From Cyclobacteriaceae bacterium (lineage in GTDB: Bacteria; Bacteroidota; Bacteroidia; Cytophagales; Cyclobacteriaceae), in the NCBI GenBank assembly GCA_016787605.1, contig JAEUUE010000042.1, positions 1 to 64,000 of the forward strand: DNA of 64,000 nucleotides, written 5' to 3'. The notes below the pieces were generated by a model, which saw only the letters and a list, made by a program, of their open reading frames with translations, did no database searches and was not told the DNA's origin. Both the position numbers and the translations under genes were made by a program. Shown here in pieces: positions 17,047 through 26,201 of the stretch. Within the stretch, counting starts at the first letter, position 1, and each line of letters begins with the position of its first letter.

Positions 17047-17781
17047 ATGTTTGCCATGAAAACAGTCGCTCTCTTCTTCATCGCCTCCGTGATGACGTTG
17101 TCCGCCTACGCCTCGGATTCCACCGCCACGACTCACGGAACCTGGAAGGCCACCGCACGAATTCACTCCATGGGCTTCTTCTCGTACGGAGGCCGCCTCG
17201 TATCCCGCAACGGCGTGGCCGATGTGCACGTCATGTACGATCGGAAGACCTGGCATCTCCAGGCTTTCAAAGCCATCGACCTCAACGACCGTCATACCCC
17301 GGTGAACTTTGCGATGGCTGTGTTTGGCCGCCCGCTGCACGTCGGGAAGAAACTGACCTTCACCCCTCAGGCCGGCGTGGTCCTGGAGCAGTTTACTTCA
17401 CTGGCTGACCACGGCTCCGACGCCGCCTTCCTGTTCACTACCGCCTACCGCATCCATCCCCGGGTGACCCTGGAGCACACGATCTTGGTGAGCAACCTCG
17501 TGCTGGAACCTTCCCTGCGCGATTGCATTAACCGGCTCCGCGTTCTCTACAAATCCAGTCACCTCGATGTCACGCTGTTTGCCTGGCACAACAATTCCGT
17601 CTTCGATGACCAGGAATACGCCACATTGGGGCTCAGTGTCTTCACGAGCCGATGGAAACTTGTTGGGCCGGTAACGGCCATGGCCGGAATCACCGGTCTG
17701 TGCATGGCACAAACATCAGATGAAAGAGCCTGGAAGAATGCGGATGGAATCCTGTTGACCCTTGGTTTTGCCTGGAATTGA
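17047..17781 (+). CDS. Hypothetical secreted or outer-membrane protein
   Basis: 244 residues from the ATG at 17047; a second ATG at 17056 would also give a good signal peptide. The first 22 or so residues (KTVALFFIASVMTLSAYA) are a Sec signal with a likely cleavage after AYA. The mature part alternates polar and hydrophobic residues in short strands (for example GFFSYGGRLVS, VLYKSSHLDVTLFAW, DGILLTLGFAWN), suggesting a small beta-barrel with an aromatic C-terminus. I recognise no family. It is the gene divergent to the MocR regulator, so it may be under its control, along with the genes that follow. Confidence 0.6.
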   Translation: MFAMKTVALFFIASVMTLSAYASDSTATTHGTWKATARIHSMGFFSYGGRLVSRNGVADVHVMYDRKTWHLQAFKAIDLNDRHTPVNFAMAVFGRPLHVGKKLTFTPQAGVVLEQFTSLADHGSDAAFLFTTAYRIHPRVTLEHTILVSNLVLEPSLRDCINRLRVLYKSSHLDVTLFAWHNNSVFDDQEYATLGLSVFTSRWKLVGPVTAMAGITGLCMAQTSDERAWKNADGILLTLGFAWN

Positions 17782-17795
17782 AAACAATATACACG

Positions 17796-17912
17796 ATGGA
17801 TATGAACCGATTACTGAAAGCCCACTGCCGGAAAGCCGTTCTACTCCTTGGAGTTATTGTCTGCGTGATCCTGCTGGCGCTGCGAATGACACTGCCGTTG
17901 CCTAACCTTTAG
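17796..17912 (+). CDS. Possible small single-helix membrane protein (38 aa)
   Basis: A 38-residue frame begins 14 bp after the previous stop. It has a basic N-terminus (MDMNRLLKAHCRKA) followed by one hydrophobic helix (VLLLGVIVCVILLAL) and ends in LPLPNL, a positive-inside layout. It fills most of a gap that otherwise holds no gene before the EamA transporter at 17957. I see no known family. A chance frame is possible, since no ribosome-binding signal can be judged in this phylum. Confidence 0.4.
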   Translation: MDMNRLLKAHCRKAVLLLGVIVCVILLALRMTLPLPNL

Positions 17913-17956
17913 CCGATTATTTACCCCGACAAATTGCGATCTTGCCCGTGAATTCC

Positions 17957-18880
17957 ATGAACCCTAAAAGCAATCTTCTGGCTTACCTGGCGCTTGGCGC
18001 GGTATGCATCATCTGGGGCACTACCTACCTGGCCTTGCGCGTGGGCGTAACCCAGTTTCCGCCCTTTCTTTTTTCGGGCATCCGGTTCCTGCTGGCTGGC
18101 CCCATCCTGCTGGGCCTGCTGTACTTTATCCGGAAACCAGCCATGCCCTCCCGGAAGATCATCGCCCAGCAGGCGGTCAGCGGGCTGCTCCTTTGCACCT
18201 TTGGCGTCGGCATCGTCGGCTGGTCTGAAATGTTTGTCTCCAGCGGGCTGGCGGCGATCATCTGCTCCGTCATGCCGATCTGGGTCATGCTTATCAACTT
18301 TGCCATTTCTTCAGACGACCAACCCGCGCTCCCCGTGGTCCTGGGTCTCGTCATCGGGCTGGCCGGCATTGTGCTGATCTTCGGCGAACATGTTTCCGAT
18401 TTTTCCGATCCTAACTACACCCTGGGCATCTTCACCACCTTCCTCGGCAACATATGCTGGGCCTTCGGAACCGTATGGGTGAAGAAGAAGACCGAGGCGA
18501 CCGATCCTTTCCTCGCCGCAGGACTTCAGATGCTCTTCGGCGGCCTCTTCCTGCTGCCCATGAGTTTGCTCTTTGATGATTATTCCACCATCACCACCTC
18601 CGGCGATATGCTGTTCGCCCTGGGATACCTGATCTTGTTTGGTTCCGTGGCTGCCTACGCCAGCTATTCCTACGCCATCAAGAAGCTTCCCATGACGCTT
18701 GTTTCGCTGTACGCCTACATCAACCCGATTGTGGCGGTCGTCCTGGGAGCGTTGCTGCTGAGCGAACGGCTTAACCTTCGCATCGGCATCGGTATTCTCA
18801 TTACGCTGGCCGGAATCTACGTGGTGAACCGGGGATACCAGATACGGACCTTCTTGCGGACACAATTCTCAAAGGAATAA
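17957..18880 (+). CDS. EamA/DMT-family transporter
   Basis: 307 residues from the ATG at 17957; TTG and GTG codons lie just upstream in frame. Ten hydrophobic helices in two EamA repeats are visible. The first repeat opens YLALGAVCIIWGTTYLALRV and contains the family's GIRFLLAGP; the second has TLGIFTTFLGNICWAFGTVW and ends with YAYINPIVAVVLGALLLSERL. Drug/metabolite transporters of this group export amino acids or small metabolites. MocR regulators often sit next to EamA exporters, so control by the regulator at 15356-16822 is plausible. The substrate is unknown. The cupin gene follows after 3 bp. Confidence 0.9.
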   Translation: MNPKSNLLAYLALGAVCIIWGTTYLALRVGVTQFPPFLFSGIRFLLAGPILLGLLYFIRKPAMPSRKIIAQQAVSGLLLCTFGVGIVGWSEMFVSSGLAAIICSVMPIWVMLINFAISSDDQPALPVVLGLVIGLAGIVLIFGEHVSDFSDPNYTLGIFTTFLGNICWAFGTVWVKKKTEATDPFLAAGLQMLFGGLFLLPMSLLFDDYSTITTSGDMLFALGYLILFGSVAAYASYSYAIKKLPMTLVSLYAYINPIVAVVLGALLLSERLNLRIGIGILITLAGIYVVNRGYQIRTFLRTQFSKE

Positions 18881-18883
18881 CCC

Positions 18884-19246
18884 ATGTACACCATCCCTTT
18901 TCACATCCTGGATTGGAACAATGTTCCCGCCACGCGTCACGCCGGCGAAACCGGGTATGCGATGTGGCACACCCGCGAATATGACGACCTGCGCATCCGG
19001 CTTGTAGAATACTCGCCGGGCTACCGGGCGGATCATTGGTGTGAGCGCGGGCATATTCTCCTCTGTCTGGAGGGACAACTGGACACCGAACTCGCGGATG
19101 GCACCACGGTGCGATTGGAGCCGGGCATGTCGTACCAGGTTTCCGACGGGCTGAGCCGGCATCGCAGCACGACGAACACCGGTGCGAAGTTGTTTATCGT
19201 CGACGGAGGCTTTTTGCGAGGCACTACTCAACCTCCTGCCGCATGA
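18884..19246 (+). CDS. DHCW-motif cupin-fold protein
   Basis: 120 residues, a single small cupin barrel. The motif ADHWCERGHILLCLEG (about 47-62) places His and Cys residues where metal is bound, and EPGMSYQVSDGLSRHRS supplies the second conserved block. The DHCW-type cupins are widespread small proteins without an established reaction. It starts 3 bp after the EamA gene and shares a 4-bp ATGA overlap with the DinB-like gene, so all three are one transcriptional unit. It may bind or modify the substrate of the exporter, but that is only inferred from position. Confidence 0.82.
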   Translation: MYTIPFHILDWNNVPATRHAGETGYAMWHTREYDDLRIRLVEYSPGYRADHWCERGHILLCLEGQLDTELADGTTVRLEPGMSYQVSDGLSRHRSTTNTGAKLFIVDGGFLRGTTQPPAA

Positions 19247-19749
19247 GCACCCTTCGCTGGTTTGACCGAAAAATGACCTTTGGATTACCCAAAGAAATGC
19301 TCCCTTTCTACCTGGAACGGCTCGAGGGAACACTTGTGCGTGTGGAGCGCAAAGTGGAGGGACTCGATGACGCTTTGCTGTCCGCGCGTCCTGGCAACGG
19401 CTGGTCCATCAAACAACACATTGGGCATCTCGCCGAAGTTGACCGTGTGGCCAGCAACCGGATCCAGGAGATGCTGAACGGCGCAGAGGTGATGTCCCCG
19501 GCTGTATTTGAACCACAGGACTACAATCCATGGCCGATCGGCCAGGTGCTTGCTTTCTTCCGGGCGGCGCGGAATGAAAACCTTTCCGCCTATCGCGCCC
19601 TGACGGAAGAAGACCTATCCAAATCGTCCAGGCACCCCCGCCTCGGGGTCCTCATGACGCCGGTCGATCTGGCGTGGTTTGACGCGGAGCACGATGACCA
19701 TCATCTGGTCAAAATCAATGAAATTATTTTTACCTTGACAAAAATTTAG
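19243..19749 (+). CDS. DinB-family protein
   Basis: 168 residues with a four-helix DinB/YfiT-like layout. The metal-binding histidines fit KQHIGHLAEVDRV (near 64) and the C-terminal DAEHDDHHLVKI (near 145-156). Members include thiol transferases that use bacillithiol or mycothiol, plus many uncharacterised metal-binding proteins. The ATG overlaps the cupin stop by 4 bp, and the aminotransferase gene begins 3 bp after its end, so it belongs to the EamA-cupin-DinB-aminotransferase run. There is no signal peptide. A thiol-related role is possible but not shown. Confidence 0.85.
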   Translation: MSTLRWFDRKMTFGLPKEMLPFYLERLEGTLVRVERKVEGLDDALLSARPGNGWSIKQHIGHLAEVDRVASNRIQEMLNGAEVMSPAVFEPQDYNPWPIGQVLAFFRAARNENLSAYRALTEEDLSKSSRHPRLGVLMTPVDLAWFDAEHDDHHLVKINEIIFTLTKI

Positions 19750-19752
19750 ACC

Positions 19753-20823
19753 ATGACCACTGCGCCCACCATTGTCGTTCAAAAAACGACCCAATCAAGG
19801 CTTGCTGAGACCGATTTCAACAACCTGGAATTCGGAAAATACATCTCCGACCACATGGTGGTGGCCGACTGGGCGAAAGGGGTCTGGACAGAACCCACGA
19901 TCATGCCCTTTGGCGAGATGCGTATGACTCCCGCCATCCTGGCCCTGCACTATGGGCAGGCCATCTTCGAGGGCATGAAAGCGTTTCGCATGGTCGATGG
20001 CAACATCAACATCTTTCGTCCGCAAAAGCACCACGAACGACTCCTGAAGTCGCTGGAGCGGATGTGCATGCCGGAAATTTCCTACGACATGTTCATCCAG
20101 TCGCTGCACACACTCATCGAACTGGACCACGATTGGGTACCGAGAAGCGAAGGCTCCTCCTTGTACATCCGCCCGGTGGTTTTCGCCAGCGAATCACGAC
20201 TGGGAGTTAAAGTGGCCGACCAGTACAAGTTTGTGATCATGACCAGCCCGGTGGGTCCCTATTACAACAAACCCTTCCGGCTCAAGGTGGAAGGGCACTA
20301 TACCCGGACGGCCGAAGGCGGCACCGGATTTGCAAAGTGTGCCGGCAATTATGGCGGAGCCTTCTACCCGACACAGCTTGCCAAGAAGGAGGGGTTCGAC
20401 CAGGTATTGTGGACGGACCACAAAGAACACCGCTACATCGACGAGGTGGGAATGATGAACGTCATGTTTGTCATGAACGGAAAACTCGTTACTCCCAAAC
20501 TCAACACGGCCATCCTGGATGGCGTAACACGCGACTCCATTATTACGATCGCGCGTGAGGAAGGGCTGACCGTGGAAGAGAAGCGCATCAGCATCGATGA
20601 CCTGGAAGAAGGCTTCAAGTCAAAGACCCTTACCGAGGCGTTTGGCTGCGGCACCGCCGCCGTAGTTGCGCCCATTGCGGTTATCAACATCCGGGGAGTA
20701 GATTATGCCTTCCCTCCGGTGGATTCGACCAGCATCCAACAGCGGATCAAGAAAAGACTGCTGTCCATCCGGACGGGCGCCGAGCCCGATCGCTACGGCT
20801 GGAACCACATCGTGCGCGGCTAA
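19753..20823 (+). CDS. ilvE: Branched-chain amino-acid aminotransferase (copy 1)
   Basis: 356 residues, a fold-type IV PLP enzyme of the type II BCAT group. Landmarks are ALHYGQAIFEGMKAF near residue 73, SLYIRPVVFAS near 137, the likely PLP lysine in FAKCAGNYGGAFYP near 196, EVGMMNVMFV near 232 and EAFGCGTAAVVAP near 296. It interconverts leucine, isoleucine or valine with their 2-oxo acids using glutamate. A second, clearly related copy is at 47718-48782. This one starts 3 bp after the DinB-like gene and 9 bp before an oxidoreductase, so it may be regulated with the MocR-linked cluster rather than constitutively. Confidence 0.94.
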   Translation: MTTAPTIVVQKTTQSRLAETDFNNLEFGKYISDHMVVADWAKGVWTEPTIMPFGEMRMTPAILALHYGQAIFEGMKAFRMVDGNINIFRPQKHHERLLKSLERMCMPEISYDMFIQSLHTLIELDHDWVPRSEGSSLYIRPVVFASESRLGVKVADQYKFVIMTSPVGPYYNKPFRLKVEGHYTRTAEGGTGFAKCAGNYGGAFYPTQLAKKEGFDQVLWTDHKEHRYIDEVGMMNVMFVMNGKLVTPKLNTAILDGVTRDSIITIAREEGLTVEEKRISIDDLEEGFKSKTLTEAFGCGTAAVVAPIAVINIRGVDYAFPPVDSTSIQQRIKKRLLSIRTGAEPDRYGWNHIVRG

Positions 20824-20832
20824 GCCGTACCC

Positions 20833-21831
20833 ATGAAAGCCGTCATCTTCAAAGGCAGCGGCATTCCGCTCGAGGTGGGCGACTTCCCCAAACCACGCCC
20901 GGTCAAAGACCAGGTGCTTATCCGGCTGAAGGCAGCCGCCCTCAATCACCGCGACCTTTGGATCATCGATGAACAGGCCACCGTCAACCGGCCCGAGGGC
21001 GTCATCCTCGGATCCGACGGCGTGGGCATCGTGGAGGATGTCGGTGAAGATGCCGATCCCCTGCTTACCGGCGCAGAAGTAATCATCAACCCGAGCATGG
21101 AATGGGGAAACAATTCCCTCGTCCAGGGCGACACGTTCAAAATCCTGGGCTTTCCCGACAACGGCACGCTCGCTGAATTCATTACGGTATCCAAGAAGTA
21201 CATCTTCGAAGTGCCCGAAGGCCTCACCCTGGAAGAAAGCGCCGCCCTTCCGCTCTCCGGGCTTACCGCCTACCGCGCCCTCTTTTCGAAGGCACGGCTG
21301 CGCGCCAAAGAAAAAGTCCTGATCACCGGCATCGGTGGAGGAGCGGCCTTGTGGGCATTGACGTTCGCGGTGGCCTATGGTGCACGGGTGTATGTGACCT
21401 CCGGTTCGGATGAGAAGATCGCCCGCGCCGTTTCACTCGGTGCGGCCGGGGGCTTCAACTACACGAAGCAGGACTGGGCAGAATCGGCAGCCCGTGAGGC
21501 CGGCGGGTTCGACATCATCATAGACAGCGCCGGTGGAGATCAATTCTCCAAACTGATTGAGCTCGCTCTTCCCGGCGGGCGCATCGTCAATTTCGGCCGC
21601 ACAGCCGGCACCATCACCAACCTGCCCACGCGGCTGCTGTACTGGAAACAGCTATCCATTTTCGGATCGACGATGGGCACCCGGGACGAATTCCTGTCGA
21701 TGATCGATTTCGTCGAGAGCAGGAAACTCAAGCCCGTCATCGACGGGGTTTACCCGATCGATCAGGTGAAGGGCGCCTTTGAGCGGATGCGTTCGAAAGA
21801 TCATTTCGGAAAGCTGGTGATTCGTCTCTAA
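20833..21831 (+). CDS. Medium-chain dehydrogenase/reductase (quinone-oxidoreductase-like)
   Basis: 332 residues with the MDR order: a GroES-like N-terminal part (AAALNHRDLWII near 41, LGSDGVGIVEDVG near 61) and a Rossmann domain with GIGGGAALWALTFA near 165. No clear set of catalytic-zinc ligands is visible, which points to the zinc-free quinone reductase or crotonyl-CoA-type side of the family. It would reduce an alpha,beta-unsaturated carbonyl or a quinone with NAD(P)H. It lies 9 bp after the BCAT gene and 44 bp before the FMN-protein gene. Substrate cannot be assigned. Confidence 0.88.
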   Translation: MKAVIFKGSGIPLEVGDFPKPRPVKDQVLIRLKAAALNHRDLWIIDEQATVNRPEGVILGSDGVGIVEDVGEDADPLLTGAEVIINPSMEWGNNSLVQGDTFKILGFPDNGTLAEFITVSKKYIFEVPEGLTLEESAALPLSGLTAYRALFSKARLRAKEKVLITGIGGGAALWALTFAVAYGARVYVTSGSDEKIARAVSLGAAGGFNYTKQDWAESAAREAGGFDIIIDSAGGDQFSKLIELALPGGRIVNFGRTAGTITNLPTRLLYWKQLSIFGSTMGTRDEFLSMIDFVESRKLKPVIDGVYPIDQVKGAFERMRSKDHFGKLVIRL

Positions 21832-21875
21832 CCCGCGGGGATTCAGGTTCCCGCCATCCATAAACGTTGATAACC

Positions 21876-22517
21876 ATGAGTGACTTCCCCAAGACCGAAA
21901 GGACAACCATCACCCGGCTTCCCAAGCGCGGGAGCTATGATCGTGAGACCGTTTATGCCATTCTGGATGAAGCCCTTTACTGCACGCTGTCATGGTCCTA
22001 CGAGGGACAACCCTACCAGGTACCCACCGGTTTCTGCCGGATCGGAGACCAACTTTACATCCACGGTTCGGTGGGTAGCCATTACATGCGCCTGCTGGCG
22101 GAGAAAGAACTCCCGGTTTGCCTGGGTGTCACCCTGATCGACGGACTCGTGCTCGCCCGGTCGGCTTTCCACCACTCCGTCAACTACCGGTCGGTGGTCA
22201 TGTTCAGCACACCCAAACGGGTAACTGAACCTGCCGAACTTTATAACGCGCTGGAAGTCTTCACCAACAAGATGTGTCCCGGACGATGGGATGATGTGCG
22301 CAGGCCCACCGACAACGAATGGAAAGCGACCATGGTACTGGCTTTCCACCTCACGGAGGCGTCCGCCAAGATCCGCTCCGGCCCGCCGAAAGATGATGAG
22401 GAAGATTATGCACTTGATGTTTGGGCGGGGGTGCAGCCGCTTTCCCTGGTTCGTGGAACGTTGGTGCCTGACCCGCAACTCAAGGCGGGCGTCGCGGTTC
22501 CAGGCTACCTGAAGTAA
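21876..22517 (+). CDS. Pyridoxamine 5'-phosphate oxidase-family FMN-binding protein
   Basis: 213 residues from the ATG at 21876; an in-frame TTG 9 bp upstream is less likely. The split-barrel flavin fold is suggested by YAILDEALYCTLSW near residue 27, PYQVPTGFCRIGDQLYIHGS near 46 (a strand pair lining FMN), and VMFSTPKRVTEP near 110. Many relatives are annotated as nitroimidazole-resistance or general stress proteins. It is probably not PdxH itself, because PdxH's C-terminal substrate motif is absent. It ends the plus-strand run that began at 17047. Confidence 0.82.
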   Translation: MSDFPKTERTTITRLPKRGSYDRETVYAILDEALYCTLSWSYEGQPYQVPTGFCRIGDQLYIHGSVGSHYMRLLAEKELPVCLGVTLIDGLVLARSAFHHSVNYRSVVMFSTPKRVTEPAELYNALEVFTNKMCPGRWDDVRRPTDNEWKATMVLAFHLTEASAKIRSGPPKDDEEDYALDVWAGVQPLSLVRGTLVPDPQLKAGVAVPGYLK

Positions 22518-22617
22518 TCGCCGGTTTGGGATTTCAAAGGCGTTTCGGAGCAAGCCTCCGTTCACCCTCGATATCCCCCTCTCCTGAAAGTCTTCCGGGG
22601 AGGCGCCCAAAAAGGCT

Positions 22618-22625
22618 TATCTTTG
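22618..22625 (+). promoter_or_regulatory. Candidate -7 promoter element
   Basis: TATCTTTG matches TANNTTTG. It lies 114 nt upstream of the small gene at 22740, leaving an unusually long leader for this window. No convincing -33 element is visible. Confidence 0.4.
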
Positions 22626-22739
22626 CCCCCGAAAGTCCCCTACCGCTCAAAAAAATAGGTATCCCGGTCCGAACTTAACCGGATTGAGGCGGGTTAGGAG
22701 GACAGAAACAGCATCCGAAATCCTTAATATTCACCATAC

Positions 22740-22961
22740 ATGGGCAGACCTCCGATCCTTCCTAAAAAGAAAAAAGACGGTTACTACATCGAAATCCGCA
22801 ACAAGGGAGCCAAAACGGGCACCATCATTATTCGCGACACCGAGCAGGCTATGCTCCAGGCTGCCAAGCAGTACGAGACGACCAAAGATGTGATCATCCT
22901 CGGCAAACACGAGAATGGCAAGCGCGTGGAGGAGGCCCCCAAGAAGAAAACAAAGGCTTGA
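22740..22961 (+). CDS. Small conserved-type basic protein (73 aa), function unknown
   Basis: 73 residues, strongly basic at both ends (PKKKKDG early, PKKKTKA at the tail). The middle reads as two or three beta-strands and one helix: GYYIEIRNKGAK, TGTIIIRDTEQAMLQAAKQY, then VIILGKHENGKRV. No signal peptide or membrane helix. Such short basic proteins are common in Bacteroidota and are often annotated only as hypothetical; a nucleic-acid or ribosome-binding role would suit the charge but is not shown. The gene stands alone between the FMN protein and the minus-strand DUF3127 gene, with a candidate promoter 114 bp upstream. Confidence 0.65.
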   Translation: MGRPPILPKKKKDGYYIEIRNKGAKTGTIIIRDTEQAMLQAAKQYETTKDVIILGKHENGKRVEEAPKKKTKA

Positions 22962-22993
22962 TTCCGGACTAAGGCAGCCGTCGTGCAGGTCGC

Positions 22994-23347
22994 CTAAAAG
23001 GGCAAGTCATCTGCCGATGCGGGCGCAGCATTCGTAAAGGGTTCTTCGCCGATTGGATCCACTACCGGGGAGCTCCCTCCTGATTTCTCAACTTTCCATG
23101 CACGGGCTTCGGTATACCAGCGCCCGTTGTACTCACGGCTTTCCAGGTCGACGGAAACGTTAACCTGGTCGCCCACGGCAATCCCAAACTGATCAATTTT
23201 ATCACCCCAGACGCTGAGGCAGACCTTCTTCGGGTACTGCGATTGTGTTTCCACGATGAACTCCTGCTTCTTCCAGGGCCCTTTTTTGCCCATGCCCGTC
23301 TGCGGGGGAAGAAGTTGAATGACTTTGCCTTTCAATTCCATGCTCAT
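22994..23347 (-). CDS. DUF3127 OB-fold-like protein
   Basis: 117 residues. The body (MELKGKVIQLLPPQTGMGKK, then WKKQEFIVETQSQYPKKVCL and VGDQVNVSVDLESREYNGRW) is typical of DUF3127, a small Bacteroidota family resembling single-stranded DNA-binding OB folds. The C-terminal 25 residues are polar and end in DDLPF, very like the acidic SSB tip that recruits repair proteins. That makes a single-strand DNA role attractive, but it is inference. A second in-frame ATG lies two codons in. The gene follows tadA by 12 bp in the same direction. Confidence 0.85.
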   Translation of the reverse strand: MSMELKGKVIQLLPPQTGMGKKGPWKKQEFIVETQSQYPKKVCLSVWGDKIDQFGIAVGDQVNVSVDLESREYNGRWYTEARAWKVEKSGGSSPVVDPIGEEPFTNAAPASADDLPF

Positions 23348-23359
23348 GCCGAAAGGTAA

Positions 23360-23806
23360 TTACTTTTCACGAAGCAACCGAAAGAACTCTTCGATCAGCG
23401 ACTTGCTCTCCGCGGCATGAATCCCCTTGGTGATGGTGGTGCGGGGATGCAACAACGGTGATTTAATCAGTTGGTAACCTCGCTGGGGATCCTCCGCCCC
23501 AAAGACCAGTCGCTGAAGTTGAGACCAGTGAAGCGCCCCGGCGCACATCGGGCAGGGCTCGAGGGTCACGTAAAGTGTGCACTCATCGAGGTACTTCGAT
23601 CCCAGGTAGTTCGCCGCGGCGGTGACGGCCAGCATTTCTGCGTGTGCCGTGGCGTCATTCAGTCGCTCCGTCTGATTATGGGCCCGCGCTATGATCTTGT
23701 TACGGCAAACGACGACGGCGCCGACAGGAATCTCCCCCTCCTCAAACGCCTTTCGTGCCTCTTTGAGGGCCTCCTGCATAAAGTGCTCATCACGGGCCGC
23801 TTCCAT
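23360..23806 (-). CDS. tadA: tRNA-specific adenosine deaminase
   Basis: 148 residues, a zinc-dependent cytidine/deoxycytidylate-deaminase fold. The zinc site is H55-A-E57 in TAHAEMLAV and C85-P-M-C88 in EPCPMCAGAL. EIPVGAVVV near residue 25 is also conserved. TadA converts the wobble adenosine of tRNA-Arg(ACG) to inosine. Length and the EPCPMCAGAL block favour TadA over guanine deaminase or other nucleoside deaminases, though Bacteroidota also carry close paralogues. It lies between a hypothetical exported protein (6 bp upstream) and DUF3127, all on the minus strand. Confidence 0.9.
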   Translation of the reverse strand: MEAARDEHFMQEALKEARKAFEEGEIPVGAVVVCRNKIIARAHNQTERLNDATAHAEMLAVTAAANYLGSKYLDECTLYVTLEPCPMCAGALHWSQLQRLVFGAEDPQRGYQLIKSPLLHPRTTITKGIHAAESKSLIEEFFRLLREK

Positions 23807-23812
23807 CGGGCG

Positions 23813-24397
23813 TCAGTTCACGCGGACTTTCTTCATCATTTCCCGCGCCAGGGGCTGCCACTCTTCCTGGAGATCCTGTGGGCAAGAAAAGGTAAATACC
23901 AGGGTGCGATCCTCCTGGATATGATACTGGATATACGTGTACTTCAGTACGGGGTCCTGGAGGCCCTGCCGCCGCTCACCGCTGATGCGCGACTGGAACT
24001 CGAAATAGATGAACTTCTTTTTGTGAATGGATTGTACGCCCTCGCTGATCATGTCCACCCGATCATAGAGATTCTGGAGGCTGGCCTTGAAAAACTTCTG
24101 CGCCATTTCGACATTCCCGTCCGGCCAATTGGTAGCGCTGATGTTTACACTGAAGTCCGCCAACCGCTCGGCATTGGTAAAAGCCCCCAGTGGGGCCCGC
24201 ACGCTAGGAAACCGTTGGGCAATATCTTCGGGAGTCATCGGCGCCAGCAAATCAGGAACACTTACGGTGACGCCCTCGGCCAGGCGCGTCTTAACCCATC
24301 GCGAGGGCGCCATGGCCATCAAGGCGAACAGGGCCAGCCACGCCGTCGTTTTCAGGGCATATCGAGTGGGTATCAGGGTGGTTTTATTAACTTGCAC
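23813..24397 (-). CDS. Hypothetical membrane-anchored or exported protein
   Basis: 194 residues from a GTG at 24397; a TTG at 24403 is the other candidate and no ATG is available before residue 27. An N-terminal hydrophobic stretch ([13 protein letters not shown]) follows basic residues and looks like an uncleaved anchor or a signal peptide. The rest is soluble, with the central [19 protein letters not shown] and a C-terminal strand pattern [11 protein letters not shown]-like. I do not recognise the family. It is 6 bp upstream of tadA and divergent from aspS, which begins only 22 bp away, so both promoters share a very short gap. Confidence 0.6.
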   Translation of the reverse strand: MQVNKTTLIPTRYALKTTAWLALFALMAMAPSRWVKTRLAEGVTVSVPDLLAPMTPEDIAQRFPSVRAPLGAFTNAERLADFSVNISATNWPDGNVEMAQKFFKASLQNLYDRVDMISEGVQSIHKKKFIYFEFQSRISGERRQGLQDPVLKYTYIQYHIQEDRTLVFTFSCPQDLQEEWQPLAREMMKKVRVN

Positions 24398-24419
24398 GCC
24401 CAAAATTAACGAAATTCAA

Positions 24420-26168
24420 ATGCTTCGAACCCATACGTGCGGTGAATTGAGGATTCAGCATGTTCAACAGCAGGTAACGCTGACCGGCTGGGTGCAACGC
24501 CTCCGCGACAAAGGAAGTTTATTGTGGATTGATCTCCGGGATCGCTATGGGATCACCCAGCTCTTCCTGGAAGAGGGCAAGACGCGTCCGGAACTTCTCC
24601 AGGCCGCTCGTGGACTGGGCCGTGAATATGTGGTCCGCGCCACCGGTACCGTGGTCGAGAGGCTCTCCAAGAACGACAAAATGCCCACGGGTGACATCGA
24701 AATTCGAGTGGACTCGCTGGAGGTCCTGAACCCGTCAAAACTCCCGCCGTTTACCATTGAAGACGAAACAGATGGCGGCGACGACCTGCGCATGAAATAC
24801 CGTTACCTCGATCTGCGGCGAACCCCGGTCCGTGAAAGCCTGCTGCTCCGTCACAAGATGGCGCAACAGACACGAGCCTATCTTGACAGCCTGCAGTTTA
24901 TTGAGGTGGAGACTCCCGTGCTCATCAAGTCCACCCCCGAGGGCGCGCGCGACTTTGTTGTGCCGTCACGCATCCATCATGGTGAATTCTATGCGCTTCC
25001 CCAATCGCCGCAGACGTTCAAACAGCTCCTGATGGTTTCCGGGTTTGACCGCTATTACCAGATCGTGAAGTGCTTTCGCGATGAAGACCTGCGGGCTGAC
25101 CGACAGCCGGAGTTCACACAAATAGACTGTGAAATGGCCTTCATCACCCGTGAAGATATCCTCAACACGTTTGAAGGGCTGATTCGTCACCTCTTTAAAA
25201 CAGTGAAAGGCATCGATCTGCCGGCTCTTCCGCACATGACGTATGCGGAGGCCATGAGCCGGTACGGATCCGACAAGCCCGATACCCGCTTTGGCATGAC
25301 CTTTACCGAAATCACGGACCTCGTCAAAGGGAAAGGCTTCCAGGTATTTGACGGTGCGGAGCTGGTGGTAGGTATTTGCGCCCCGGGTGCAGCTTCCTAC
25401 ACCCGCAAGCAACTGGATGAACTCACCGAGTTTGTGAAGCGTCCCCAGATCGGCGCCAAGGGGCTGGTCTATGCCCGGTACGAAGCCGGTGGCAACCTCA
25501 AGTCAAGCGTGGATAAGTTTTATACGGAAGACGAACTCAAGAAATGGGCCGCTGCGTTTGGAGCGAAACCCGGCGACCTGATGCTCGTTCTTGCAGGCCC
25601 CGCCGATGCCACCCGAAAGGCGCTGAACGAACTGCGCCTTCTCATGGGGTCCCAGTTGGGCCTGCGGGACAAGAACACCTTCTCGGCGCTGTGGGTTATC
25701 GATTTCCCGCTTCTCGAATGGGACCCGGAAGGCAGCCGCTACAACGCCATGCACCATCCGTTCACCTCGCCCAAGCGCGAAGACCTTCACCTGCTGGACA
25801 GCGAACCCGGCAAGGTGCGCGCCAACGCCTACGACATGGTGATCAATGGAACAGAGGTAGGCGGTGGTTCCATCCGGATTCATGACCGTCCCACCCAGCA
25901 ACTGATGTTCAAGAAGCTGGGCTTCTCGGAAGAAGAGGCGAAAAAGCAGTTCGGATTTCTCATGGATGCCTTCGAATACGGAGCCCCTCCCCACGGCGGC
26001 ATTGCCTTCGGTTTTGACCGCCTTTGCTCGCTCTTTGGCGGCGCCGACAGCATCCGCGATTTCATTGCCTTTCCGAAGAACAATGCCGGCCGGGATACCA
26101 TGATCGATACCCCGTCAACCATTTCTGCAGAGCAACTGAAGGAGCTGGGTATATCCGTCGCCGGATAG
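24420..26168 (+). CDS. aspS: Aspartate-tRNA ligase
   Basis: 582 residues from the ATG at 24420; longer in-frame starts run into the divergent gene and carry no homology. An OB-fold anticodon-binding domain ([20 protein letters not shown] region, residues 19-40) leads into a class II catalytic core with motif 2 [18 protein letters not shown] (near 218) and motif 3 GIAFGFDRL (near 527). The bacterial-type GAD insertion lies between them. It charges tRNA-Asp. Because gatC occurs at 58147, this AspRS might be the non-discriminating kind that also mischarges tRNA-Asn, but the residues that would decide this are not clear by eye. Confidence 0.97.
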   Translation: MLRTHTCGELRIQHVQQQVTLTGWVQRLRDKGSLLWIDLRDRYGITQLFLEEGKTRPELLQAARGLGREYVVRATGTVVERLSKNDKMPTGDIEIRVDSLEVLNPSKLPPFTIEDETDGGDDLRMKYRYLDLRRTPVRESLLLRHKMAQQTRAYLDSLQFIEVETPVLIKSTPEGARDFVVPSRIHHGEFYALPQSPQTFKQLLMVSGFDRYYQIVKCFRDEDLRADRQPEFTQIDCEMAFITREDILNTFEGLIRHLFKTVKGIDLPALPHMTYAEAMSRYGSDKPDTRFGMTFTEITDLVKGKGFQVFDGAELVVGICAPGAASYTRKQLDELTEFVKRPQIGAKGLVYARYEAGGNLKSSVDKFYTEDELKKWAAAFGAKPGDLMLVLAGPADATRKALNELRLLMGSQLGLRDKNTFSALWVIDFPLLEWDPEGSRYNAMHHPFTSPKREDLHLLDSEPGKVRANAYDMVINGTEVGGGSIRIHDRPTQQLMFKKLGFSEEEAKKQFGFLMDAFEYGAPPHGGIAFGFDRLCSLFGGADSIRDFIAFPKNNAGRDTMIDTPSTISAEQLKELGISVAG

Positions 26169-26201
26169 TACCGCTCCGCCGGATGAACCGGCAGGCAATG
26201 C

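Noticed and set aside
24401-24408. TAATTTTG-like element as promoter of the gene at 23813-24397
   Set aside because: It would put the transcript start at or after the only plausible start codons; more likely an AT-rich chance match.
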